DNA of 23,542 nt. Origin: Chara braunii (lineage: Eukaryota; Streptophyta; Charophyceae; Charales; Characeae). Under the pieces are notes generated by a model. The model was not told the origin of the DNA, ran no database searches, and saw nothing but the letters and a program-made list of their open reading frames with translations. The first letter of the stretch is position 1. Each line of letters opens with the position of its first letter. Below, piece after piece: positions 1 to 8,959 of this stretch. Made by a program: the position numbers and the translations under genes. Location: contig BFEA01000692.1 of NCBI GenBank assembly GCA_003427395.1, forward strand, positions 576,235 to 599,776. The letters run 5' to 3'.

Positions 1-640
1 TTTTTCTTTTTCTTTTCTTTTCCATCCACTTGTGGATAGTAGGGACTTGTCAGTCCTTACTTGTTGCAGTACCTACTGACGGCCAACTCGCTCATTCCCT
101 CTCACCTCCCATTTTCTTTTTCTTTTCCTTTTTCTTTTCCTTTTTCTTTTTCTTTTGCCTTTTGCATGCCAAGTGCCAATTAGCCGTTAAGGCCCTTTTC
201 TAGGTTCTTCCTCTTAGTTTTGACCCTTCCCATGTTCAAGGGCCAGTCCATTATTTCTCGGACTGCACTTGTGGCCTTCCCATGCCCATGAGAGCCTCTG
301 TTTGTCTCTATCCCTTCCAAACGGTAGGCCCTCATACTCCAATTTTTTCCCGGAGACCCATTTTTCTTATGGAGTCCCTTTTGACTCCATTTTCTTGGGG
401 GAGGTCAATCCGAGATTTTTCGGATTGCTCCCATGCCTCCCATCACATGTTTCTTTGCTTTATCTTTTTCTTTTTGCCTTCCCGTTTGCTCTCACTAGTG
501 CTTATGCTAGTGGCGCTGATATTCTTGGTCGTCAAGATCTTTGATCTTGACGGTGCGGCTTGATTTAATTATTTGCACCTCTCGTCGTGCCATAATTTTT
601 CCTTGGGATTTCACAAGTCCCCGCCACTTGTCCGCGCTAT
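1..640. other. Pyrimidine-rich 3' flank of the PLE with serial hairpins
   Basis: No gene. The top strand is T/C-rich with repeated TTTTCTTTTC-type runs at 1-20 and 112-160. It holds a series of perfect short inverted repeats: 24-29/32-37, 43-47/52-56, 244-249/260-265, 371-376/383-388, 406-412/421-427, 493-498/507-512 and 530-539/543-552. On the minus strand this is downstream of the RT frame, so it may be the 3' untranslated region of the PLE. The element's 3' terminus was not identified. Confidence 0.5.
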
Positions 641-644
641 TCCC

Positions 645-866
645 CGACACTAGTCCCGCTAGTCGCCCCGCTGGTACTCGTCCCGTCGGTGGTCCCGCCG
701 GTACTTTGTCCCGTCGGTGGCCCCCGACACTTGTCCCACTAGTGGTCCCGCCGGTACTTGTCCCGCCGGTGGTCCCCGACATTCTGTCTCGCCAGTGGTT
801 CCCGATATTTTGTCCCGCCGGTGGTCCCCTGACATTTTGTCCCGCCGGTGTTTTCCGGGTTCCTTT
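645..866. repeat. Degenerate minisatellite, CCCGCCGGTGGTCCC-type units
   Basis: A run of imperfect copies of a 15-30 bp GC-rich unit built on TGTCCCGCCGGTGGTCCC, often followed by CGACATTT. Short minus-strand frames across it read as Gly/Thr/Arg-rich repeats (AGQNV, GTTGGT) and are artefacts of the repeat. It lies in the 3' flank of the PLE. From 867 to 1138 I see nothing else. Confidence 0.7.
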
Positions 867-1138
867 GACATTTTTCCTCCCTACGGTGACCTCATTCTTT
901 TTGTTTTCCTCACGTTCCGTATGCCAATCTCTCCGGTTGTGGATCTTAACTTGGCCCATGGCCCCTTGGCCTACTTGATGCCGCATCCCGGTGGCCCTCT
1001 TGGCCCGGGCTACATCCTCACACGTCGGCACCCTTCTTATCAACTTCTCACCTTCCTTAATTTTCCTCTCCCTGTGGTATGCTACCTATGGCATTACTTT
1101 TCCAGGCGGTCCTTCTCCTTTTCGGGGGAAGCGTCATC

Positions 1139-1873
1139 TTAACTAATTTCCTGCGGTCCCTTGTCGCTCGCCATTCTGCTAGTCCCTCCTTGGTCTAGTG
1201 ATTTTCGGCGACCCCGGGTAACCTCTACATCCCCAAATGCCAGTATTAATACCTTCAATCTTTCTATCCTTCTTGCCTCCGGTTTTTTCTGTCGTGCACA
1301 ATTCTGCGGTATACCGCCTCTCAATGGACAAGACTTATCTCGGTACCCACTGGTCCCGACACCGGTGGTTTTGACAAACCCAGCCAAAGCCTTGAAGAAG
1401 ACCGTCGGGGCTAGCCCCCGACGCTTGAGCTCAATGCGGACTGCCAGCGTTGCCGACACTGCAGTAGCTGGGTCACTTGCATGTTGCCGGATCCTATGGA
1501 GGGTTGTCATGACCGTCCCCACCTTCAGCTTCTTATATGAGTACGAACCAAAATCTTGGAAGCACATGAACTTAAGGGGCTCGTCAAAAGTTACTCCTTC
1601 ATTCTTGTGTATCGACGAATCATAAATGTGATGGGTCATGGGAGTGCCATAGCCCTGGTTCCTAAGAAATCCTAGGAGTTGGAAGTCTTCATCCCTCCGT
1701 ACTAGCACAAATTGCTTCCCGTAAGCCTTCTTAAACCTCCTGCATATGCCCTTTCCCGTAGCAATACTCACCGGGTTGTACATGTCACACGCTACAGCCA
1801 GCGTGATATCATCCACTAATTTGACCCCATGTACCAACCGTTGGTCTGCGCCCAAGGATATGAGAAAATCCAC
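1139..1873 (-). pseudogene. PLE segment: RT motif C, thumb and C-terminus
   Basis: 244 codons open from an internal ATG at 1873. LVDD (residues 19-22, near 1819-1808) is RT motif C with the catalytic Asp pair. RRDEDFQLLGFL (about 59-70) is the following primer-grip region. The helical stretch to about residue 170 is the RT thumb (ELKRRGLAPTVFFKALAGFV). The last about 75 residues are basic and unrecognised. There is no C-terminal GIY-YIG domain, in keeping with the nuclease being at the N-terminus. The frame stops at TAA near 1139. Confidence 0.78.
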
Positions 1874-1874
1874 C

Positions 1875-2342
1875 TCATACTTCGCACATACAAGCAGGCA
1901 AGTGAGGGACTTGATTCTTCCCCATAGGAATGCCCACTAGCTGCTTGAGAATCATCGCCCTGCAACTGATATAGGTGTTATTCAACTCAAACCCGACCAT
2001 TTTCCTCATCAAGGAAAACTTCACTAGAACATGGCCTGGACCCAAACTCTTCCGATTAAGTACCACAACCCGGCCCCTTCTGCTAAAGCTCAACTTGTGA
2101 ACACCTTCTTTCTCCCACAATTGCAGCAACCAAGCAACTTCTTGGGAAATTGGTATGTGCGGCAATGACGTAAACATCTCTTTGATGTCATAGCTAGCTA
2201 CGAGGATCATTGATTTGTCTCCAAAAACACTGAGCCTCCATCCAGCATCATTGAGGTTTTGCTTCAGCATTGCTGTAGCTTTGAGGTTGAAGTGTCTTGT
2301 TCGTGGGGCTCTCTCCAACAAGTAATTCAATGCATGTGTCAA
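1875..2342 (-). pseudogene. PLE segment: RT palm with motifs A and B
   Basis: 155 codons in the same phase as the 2975-2457 segment. Residues 51-57 YDIKEMF, with catalytic Asp52 near 2189-2187, followed by SLPH, form RT motif A in its PLE form. GIPMG at residues 137-141 (1934-1920), followed by NQVPHLPA, is motif B. Just after, the expected sequence switches phase: the tail ACMCEV ends at TGA 1877-1875, while the next frame gives AKYEVDFL, so a small indel lies near 1885. This is the best-conserved part of the element. Confidence 0.8.
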
Positions 2343-2456
2343 TCTCCTGCCTGTTGTACTTGATCCTTCAGTGCAAGCTGGTGCTATTGACCTCCATCTT
2401 GTCAGGTCTTTATGTTTAGGCAGGACTTACGCTTGCCCAAGCTTGGCTGCAGGGTT

Positions 2457-2975
2457 TCAGGCTCCAATATCGTCCAACCCTTGCCTCTCGTATTTCGCTC
2501 TCAACTCAGCCAACACTTCCCTCTCATACTTATCAAAGATTTGTTGGTAGGCTGCAGTCAAGCTAAACATCATCTGGAGGCCAAAGTGGTACGTCGAGGG
2601 ACACATAACCACCAATTCGCCTGGGTTTTTGTCGATAGGCAGTACCAAGTGATTCATCGACGCTGCCAGTTTGTTGGCCTGCGCCTCTGAGCTCGCTTGC
2701 ACCGTCACACCACAGTTAGAGGTACAAGACCCAAAACAACTACGGTTAGCTCTCTGAACCAACTTGGGTTCCATAACCGCCACGAACGAACGTTCGACAA
2801 CCTGTTGCAACTCCGTCCCACCATTAACCTTGCCTCCATGCAAGATATTTTTACCATTATGCAAGGTTGGAGGAACTCCCGGACACTGTGAGATACGAGC
2901 TAACACATGTCCTTCCTCTCTTGGCAGCCTATCATTACCGCAACTACAGAGGACACTGGTAGCTTTAGCCACCAC
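2457..2975 (-). pseudogene. PLE segment: N-terminal part of reverse transcriptase
   Basis: 172 codons open from an internal ATG at 2975; the true frame probably came from the acidic linker through a frameshift. Residues 111-123 (VLPIDKNPGELVV, at 2645-2607) match the early RT finger motif of PLEs, where an Asp-Lys pair is followed by a hydrophobic strand. The last 30 residues are a charged helix. TGA at 2459-2457 ends the segment. The same frame continues through a second stop (TAA 2429-2427) into VLPKHKDLTRWRSI (about 2426-2385), the PK-K...R-I RT motif, and then into the next open segment. Confidence 0.7.
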
Positions 2976-3052
2976 TCGATGGTTGTCCAGAACCTGCTCT
3001 ACCGTCCTGTTCTTCTTCTACACCACCCTCACCTTGTGTCGAAGTACGCTCT

Positions 3053-3277
3053 TCAAAACGGGGTGAATTTTACACTTCCACACACATGACTATCGTGTCT
3101 CGGATCTTCCTCTTCTACAGCTGATGATTGTACCTGACCCCCACATTCACTTTCAGCCTTATGTTTACCCCTATCTTCTTCCTTATCACCACAACAATCT
3201 TCTCCTTCAAGGTTCTCCTTGTAGTTTTTGTCTTGAATTCCCTCGCACATCGTACAGGTAGACAAACTTGATGACAT
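3053..3277 (-). pseudogene. PLE acidic linker segment
   Basis: Open for 74 codons and strongly acidic (Glu/Asp-rich with several Cys and His), ending at TGA 3055-3053. The frame lies between the GIY-YIG region and RT. Immediately downstream the acidic character continues in another phase to about 2980 (EERTSTQGEGG, VEEEQDGRAG), implying a one-base frameshift around 3066. Likely a flexible spacer between endonuclease and RT in the intact element. No domain recognised. Confidence 0.45.
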
Positions 3278-3410
3278 GAAAGTACTTCAACTCCGCTTGC
3301 TTCCTAGGTAACTCCAGAAGCAGACGAAGGTAACCTTTGGCTCGGCGTCTATTCTCAGTCTTCACAATGGGTGCTATACTGAAAATACCTCCCTTCTCGA
3401 GGTGTTGTTT
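3210..3410 (-). pseudogene. PLE linker segment without an ATG
   Basis: An open stretch of 67 codons with no start codon. It encodes a basic, leucine-rich sequence including GIFSIAPIVKTENRRRAKGY and LELPRKQAELKYFHVIKFVY. It directly continues the element between the GIY-YIG part and the acidic linker, but in a different phase from both. Composition and position suggest genuine former coding sequence separated by frameshifts on both sides. No known domain was recognised. Confidence 0.5.
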
Positions 3411-3442
3411 CTATCTGGCGAGGGGAAGCTTCCCCTCGGCGG

Positions 3443-4177
3443 CTACAACAATTGATTTCCAAACAGCTTCCGAATAATATACCATTTCTCGCCCCACACC
3501 TCACCTCCCGCCGAAACCACCTTCACCTTTTTCTCTCCTATGGACCAAGCATCTTCTAAAAGCCCTGCAAGGCTAAAGTACCTTTTCTCTGATCCTACGA
3601 GCACAAAGGACAACAGTCCCGTTCTATACTCAGGAGCTATTGTCTTCAACTTCTTTCTCCCTCTCTTCCCCGATCTTGCCTTACCTTTCGTCCCTGCCCT
3701 TCGTCCAACAACATTCAATGTTGGTGACAACGTGCTGATGATCGACTTCTCCAGCAAGGGCGATTTATCTCTAGACCCAGCTACAATCGGAAGAACAAGG
3801 TACTTTTGCCACCCGTATGCGTTCAAAAAAGCATACAGCTTGGGAGCATGTCCGTTATTACCGGTCTCGGTACAACGAATGTGTTCCCACCACCTTTCTC
3901 CTGCACCTCTGACTGACTGCCCCACATAAATTTTTTTGCACCATGGTGACAGCAAGCAGTACACCGCAGGCCCTCTCAAGTCAAAGTAATCGTGACCACG
4001 CAGGGTGATCATGAGAACTTTCACCGCCCACAGGACCAGGTCAGCTAACACTAGTAAGAGGAAGATCGCGATCACTGCCTGTTCGATTCTAATTCTAGAA
4101 TTAGTAAGTCCATACGTCCCCCAGACGATCTCTCGGAGCTCCATATATGTAAGGAGCTTACCCCAGAGGTGCCGCAT
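3443..4177 (-). pseudogene. PLE segment: GIY-YIG endonuclease domain
   Basis: 244 codons open from ATG at 4177, in frame with the preceding coiled-coil segment across one TGA. The nuclease core is clear. A variant GIY (AVY, residues 71-73) and YVG (84-86) are spaced as in the family. Arg90/Arg95, His99, a Tyr-Gly-Trp turn (121-123), the metal-binding Glu143 in LLEKSIISTLSP, and Asn155 follow. This domain would nick the target DNA to prime reverse transcription. Before it, residues about 34-58 form an unusually hydrophobic stretch that looks like a membrane-type helix. After it comes a Lys/Arg-rich basic patch (165-178). The position upstream of RT is the diagnostic oddity compared with classical Penelope. 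The segment ends at TAG 3445-3443; the reading frame then resumes in another phase, so a frameshift lies near 3410-3443. Confidence 0.82.
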
Positions 4178-4192
4178 TGGGAGAGCACACCG

Positions 4193-4948
4193 TCAATCCA
4201 CATTCAATGTTGTGTCAATTCCAGACAACCTGTCCTCCTTCTTACTCCCGTCACTATCGGCACCCGTGAGCCACCCGTCATATGCCAGTCTTGTCTCTGC
4301 TGCAACCAGCTCTTGAACCGCATGGTTCTTCGTAACGTACTTAACCTTCTTCAACTTACACAACTGTTTCAACTCAGGGACACTTTTGGCGTTCAAACTC
4401 TCCCTCAACTCTAGGACAAAGTTTATCACCCCTTCCTTGGAGCAGAACGCTACAGCTCCCTTCTTCCCCGCATCCTCAACCGCAACTTCTTTCCCTTTGC
4501 TCGAGACCATTGTGAGTCGTTTTGTGACTGGTGGAGCTTCACACTTATCTGTGTCACCTACCCCCCACCCATAGCCATCTAAGTTAAGTCTCATCTTCGG
4601 GTCCGGGTACGACCCAACGCCCACTCTCCTTGGTTCTTCAGGGTCGGCACGCTCTAGAAACCGCTGCAAACTGTCATGTAATCTTGCATTTCTTTCCTCA
4701 GATGCTGTCAGCGTTGCATTCACATGATCTCTGATATTTTCTTCTAACGCAGTCAACTGCTTGTTGAACGTCTGTGCTGCCGTTGCTTCAAAGATGGTTT
4801 GCGTACGCCGTTTTTCTGCTTCCTCCCTTTGCTTTGCTTCCTCCATTCCTTGTTTCTCTTCTTCAAGCAACTTCCTCTCCTGCTCCGCTTTTTCCTTCCT
4901 TTTTGTCTCCTGCCGCTGACTGTCTACAAACAACGGTAGCTTATTCAT
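4193..4948 (-). pseudogene. PLE segment: coiled coil and SAP-like stretch
   Basis: 251 codons open from ATG at 4948. Residues about 12-100 are dense in Lys, Glu, Arg and Gln with heptad-like leucines and read as a long coiled coil, probably for multimerisation. Residues about 185-225 (ELKQLCKLKKVKY... then QELVAAETRL) resemble a small SAP/HeH-type helix-extended-helix nucleic-acid-binding fold; that is a weak, pattern-based suggestion. It lies in the same frame as the zinc-knuckle segment before it and the GIY-YIG segment after it. It is separated from them only by the TAG at 5029 and a TGA at 4195-4193. The second stop could be a CGA-to-TGA transition. The three segments therefore look like one former polypeptide of roughly 610 residues. 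Confidence 0.7.
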
Positions 4949-5026
4949 CCTCTCGTCTCCTACATTTACTCTCGGTTGGTAGTTCGCTCCCTGTCCATAA
5001 CCGCTCGGGCCATAGTTGTCCCGTCC

Positions 5027-5278
5027 CTAGCCTTGCCACTGTCTCTCATTATTTTTATTCGGGCAATCATGCGCAAAATGTTTATATTCGCCACACGTGT
5101 AACACTCCCCGCTCCCTGCTTCGACACGTGGAGGGGGTTGGGCTGGAAGGGAAGGATGGGAAGGGGGTTGGGCTGAAAGGGAAGGATGGGGAGGGGAAGG
5201 GGGAGTGGAAACGCGCGCTGGGGTGTGGACTGGCATGTTATAGTTAGAGGGATACGGGGTTGTCCATGGTGGAGACAT
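5027..5278 (-). pseudogene. PLE 5' segment: proline-rich leader and CCHC zinc knuckle
   Basis: Open segment encoding a proline-rich stretch followed by a canonical CX2CX4HX4C zinc knuckle (CYTCGEYKHFAHDC) at 5063-5104, a nucleic-acid-binding motif typical of retroelement Gag-like proteins. The frame is open back to an ATG at 5401, but I prefer the ATG at 5278-5276 (MSPPWTTPY) because the tandem repeats of the upstream tract extend to about 5275-5280 and the additional 41 residues look non-coding. The proline-rich part carries a 30-bp, 10-residue duplication (5132-5190). A TAG at 5029-5027 ends the segment. Reading on in the same frame after that stop gives a Gly/Tyr-rich linker and then the coiled-coil segment, so this is a single nonsense change inside a once longer frame. 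Confidence 0.7.
5132..5190. repeat. 30-bp tandem duplication inside the PLE proline-rich leader
   Basis: Two adjacent 30-bp units differing at few positions (starting at 5132 and 5162). Each adds ten residues of Pro/Ser/Gln on the minus strand, so the duplication keeps the reading frame. Confidence 0.75.
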
Positions 5279-6900
5279 GGTTGTAGAAACTTTGCAGCTA
5301 GCTATCAAGCCTAGTTCAGACGCTCCTCTCAAGGCCTTGTTACAGGTCTCGTTCTGCAGTAGCGGGCGTGCTCTGCTCCTTACAAAGGGACACACTGCCA
5401 ATGCTCACAACCAACCAGATTGGCAAGAGGACTCACAAGAACCTATCACTCTCCATACAATCAACATCATCCCATAATGTCGAAGACAGTATTCATCTGC
5501 GCCTTGTACCTACTCTCCACACCATGCAGATGTAACTGAACGTGATATCAGCACAACCGGAGTCAATTAAGAGTTCATTGTCCTCACTCCGTTCACATCA
5601 TCAGACACTCATTTCCTCGCCCATGGTTGCAGCGACTCTCCACGCCAGATCTTGTTACATGTCTCATTCTACAGTAACAGGATTGCGTTGTTCCGTACCA
5701 CTGGACTCTCTACTAAGCCCATAACCAACCACATTGGTAATAAGACTCGTAACAACCCATCCCTCCGTCCACAATTACCATTTTCAGTCTTCAACTGCCC
5801 CTTGTGACTATAACCCACACAATGCTAATATAACTGAACGTGATAGCAGCATAAGCGGAAACAAATCAGAGTTCACCACTTCAACTTCATTTCCCTTTCT
5901 CACTCGTATTCCTACAGCACGTAGTAGGCTGTGATATCATGTTCACCTCTTGTCTGCACTACCACTTCTCATACACGTTCAACCCTTCACTCCTCTCACC
6001 ACCTTAAACGGACCACCAACTACACCCAGTCTCAAGGATCCGCATATGTTATCACACTTGTCAGTCCGCTTATGCTTCTCTCGTAAGTGTTGCTCGTCAT
6101 GCCTCAAAACTTGGCAAAATGTACCCTGTTCACACCTTCAGGTCTTTGTTTCTCTCCAGTCTTCACGAACTCAACCACTTTACCACACAATAGAAGCGTA
6201 TCGTCCCCACCCGTACACTTGTCGTTCATTTGCTTCTTCATCAGTTCTTGGCAAGCCGGACACCGTTCACTCCTCCAGTTCCTCGTACCTTTGCCCCGTA
6301 GTTTTCACCACCTTGTTTACTTTACCACTTACCGGACACGGTTTGTCCCCACCCTCTACGTAGCGAGCACATCTCGTCCCCCCACCTGCACACGTCGTTC
6401 CTCACGCTTCTTCCACTGATCTTGGCAAGTCGTACCCCGTTCGCTCCTTCAGGACCATTTTTTGCAACCGAACTTGGCACGTTGGGCTCCGTTCACACCA
6501 ACAGGTCTTCTTTTCTTCGCCCCGCAGTCTTCGCCTACTCAACCACTTTATCGCACAACGGAAGTGTTTCATCCCCACCCGTACACTCGTAGTTCATCTC
6601 GCTTCCTCAACAGATCTTGGCAAGCCGGACCCCGTTCGCTCCTTCGGACCCTCAATTCCTCGCCCCGCAGTTTTCACCTTTTCAACTGCTTTACCACTCA
6701 CAGGACACGGTTCACTCACACCCTTCGCGCACCTAACATGTCCACACCCCACCCGCACCCGACGTTCCTCACGCTCCTTCAACCAATTTTGGCAAGCCGT
6801 GCACTGTTTGCTTTTTCAGGTCCTAGTTTCTTCGCCCCGCAATCTTCACCTCCTCAAATGCTTCTTACACCTCATAAGACACAATTCATCCTCACTCTCC
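5275..6900. repeat. Old tandem array with about 300-315 bp period
   Basis: No gene. The phrase TTGTTACAGGTCTCGTTCTG at 5337 recurs, diverged, at 5652 (315 bp). TAACTGAACGTGATA recurs at 5533 and 5831 (298 bp). CTTGGCAA-type starts recur at 6110, 6247, 6421, 6473, 6616 and 6788. In that second block a roughly 140-bp and a roughly 173-bp subunit alternate, giving a dimeric period of about 313 bp (6110-6421 and 6473-6788). Pyrimidine-rich top strand. It begins at the likely start codon of the PLE frame. All short frames here are spurious. Confidence 0.65.
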
Positions 6901-7790
6901 CGGAAGTTCGGCAAACACCTCTATTCTAACTTTGTTCCCCTTCCTCATCCGTACTCTTACAACTCCACTGTTACGGGTTTGTTATACTTGTTCTCTCATC
7001 TCTACACGACATACACCCCACCTCTTTAAACAGAACACGACTAAACTTTGTACCATCACCTTCACTTGACCCGTCTTCACCAGCACTGAGGTCAGGCTCG
7101 GTTGTTCAATCCAGTTCTGTCTTCCACATATCTTGCTCGTGAAACCTCTCAAAGCAGTCACGAACGTATCACGCTGGGCGCCATTTACGCCTCCCACACC
7201 TCATTCCTCACCTACTACCTACTCACCACGTCCTCTTCAACTACCTTCTTCACACTCAATATCTCGTTTCGCTAAGTCACCGTACCCACCTAGTTACGAG
7301 CACGTTGTCAAACAATGCAAGTGTTGCCTTGTTTTCATCCCCTCCCTTCCTAGTTTTCAACCCTCCCCCGCCGTACAGATTCTTCACAACCTTTTCAGTA
7401 CCGTATGAATACTCTCATCTCATCTACTCCTCACTCTTCTTTGTTCCAAGCGAACTTACTATCCTTATCTCCCCCCGTCATACGATCCCTCGGAACCTCT
7501 TCTGCTATCTCTCATCCTCGCACACACCTTCTCTTGCTCTCTCCTTCTCTTGTCACTCGGCCCCCCTTTTTCCTCGCCTCTTTCCTTCTTTCACTTATCT
7601 CCACACTCCTTTCCTCTCGCTACTTCCAAACTTTCCAGACCCACTTACCTTTCCACTCATTCTCTCCACAAACCATCACTGTGAGCTCGTTGTAGGCGTA
7701 ACCACCAAGTCGAGTACGACCGCTCGTTTGATTATTACGCATCCAAGAATTGAAGTAGCGAGTCCGATCACTACGCGTCCATGTTCATAG
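6900..7790. other. Pyrimidine-rich decayed repeat tract, no gene
   Basis: Continues the C/T-rich composition of the preceding array. AACTTTGTTCCCCTTCCTCA near 6926 resembles 5885-5915, which suggests a longer-range copy about 1 kb apart. I see no coding domain, RNA gene or clear short-period repeat. Confidence 0.4.
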
Positions 7791-7999
7791 AGTAGGCATT
7801 CACAGCTCCTACACAGACTTCCAGCTCAACGCGCACATTCCCGGACGCGTTTCACCAGGTTGCGCCCCAGGACTTGTCAAGGGGTTTCCACACTCCCGCA
7901 TCCACCGTGCCACGCCACCCAGAGCAGAAGAGGACCATTCAGGCCTTGTCCTCAAAAGATATAGCATAGTCTGTCTCCACGTCCACACCCTTATACCCG

Positions 8000-8560
8000 T
8001 GAGGCTGTAACTGATCATCTGACCTTCGACTTGGCTCGCTTGCAACGGACCAGGTGTGCACGTACGTGTTTTCCTACCCCGCAACAACCTCACGTGTGCG
8101 CTTACGCTCGCTCCAAGTATTCTAAAACCCACATGTACTGCTGGCGGGGATGCTCAGTCTGAACAGGTCGCGCATCAGTGAACCGGTTCTGACTCTACTG
8201 TCGATACCGGATTCTACACATCTACTCCCAATTGTACATAAGACACCTAACCCCACATCCGCGCCCTCACTGCCCGTGCTGCTATATCCACCCGCGTGAC
8301 CTCCAAGTCGGCTCACTAGTAACAGATCAAGTGTGCTCGTTCAAGGTTTTTGCCTCACAACAACCCAACGTGCACTCCTGTGTTCGCACCAGATGTTCAC
8401 CTCACATGTAAGACGGTCTGCTGGTGGGGATCACGCTGCGTGTCAGACTCTCTCTGGGCCTTTCACTTTTTTCCGTATTTAGCCCGCCTTCGACAAGAGA
8501 TCTATGCCCAATCTGGAACAGGTGTACCGCAGTGGGCCGGTTTTGACTCTGTCGTCCCCA
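8000..8560. repeat. Tandem duplication with about 280-bp period
   Basis: CTGCTGGCGGGGAT at about 8138 recurs as CTGCTGGTGGGGAT at about 8418. The flanks (GCGTGACCTCC..., ACAACAACCC..ACGTG, CACATGTA) are co-linear over about 140 bp. CCGGTTCTGACTCT near 8182 recurs near 8537 after an insertion of about 70 bp in the second copy. The flanking stretches 7790-8000 and 8560-8900 show no gene. Confidence 0.6.
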
Positions 8561-8920
8561 ACAACCCTGTACAGGACTCTACTTTTCTACCGCCTACTGT
8601 ACATGCGGTACCGTACAGTACCAGCCTACCTTGTTTCTACTCCCCTTCCCCTTATCAACCTATCCCCTAACCCCTTGCCTCCCTTCATCGAGCCACTAAT
8701 ATTGTGCATCCCGTACCTCTGTTTTCCCTCGTCATCCCTCATCTACTATGGTAAAACCCTGTTGTTGGGCTTCTATCCTTCTCACCCTCATGCTTTTGCT
8801 TCTAATAATCTCCCCTAATCTCTTTTCCACCCCTTATATCACCCACGACCTGGGGTCATGCATCCTACGTGTAATCTAACCAGTTATTCGGTTAGCGTCC
8901 TCAGCGTTGCTCCGAACAAA

Positions 8921-8959
8921 CCGGTGGCTTTGACAAACTCAACCAAAGCCTTAAAGAGG
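8921..8959 (-). mobile_element. Short PLE RT-thumb remnant
   Basis: 39 bp match positions 1362-1400 of the PLE with about five differences, all of which read as transitions. On the minus strand it encodes FKALVEFVKATG, against FKALAGFVKTTG in the main element. Similarity stops on both sides. Could be the edge of a second, truncated PLE copy. Confidence 0.45.

Larger units (their letters stand above)
1139..5278 (-). mobile_element. Degenerate Penelope-like retroelement with N-terminal GIY-YIG endonuclease
   Basis: Coding part of one retroelement on the minus strand. Successive open segments give, in order, a CCHC zinc knuckle (C100, C103, H108, C113 of the first open segment), a charged coiled coil, a GIY-YIG nuclease and a PLE-type reverse transcriptase with motif A YDIKEMF, motif B GIPMG and motif C VDD. 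PLEs retrotranspose by target-primed reverse transcription using RT plus, usually, a GIY-YIG nuclease. In classical Penelope the nuclease is C-terminal; here it precedes RT, the permuted order reported for the Naiad/Chlamys clades. The frame is broken by stops at 5029-5027, 4195-4193, 3445-3443, 2459-2457 and 2429-2427, and by frameshifts near 3430, 3245, 3066, 2980 and 1885, so this copy is inactive. The element ends are not defined: the 3' untranslated part runs below 1139 and the 5' side enters tandem repeats near 5278. Confidence 0.85.

Noticed and set aside
507-1043. 178-codon minus-strand ORF rich in Gly/Thr/Arg
   Set aside because: Its centre is the 645-866 minisatellite, and an overlapping frame in another phase gives the same kind of repeat.
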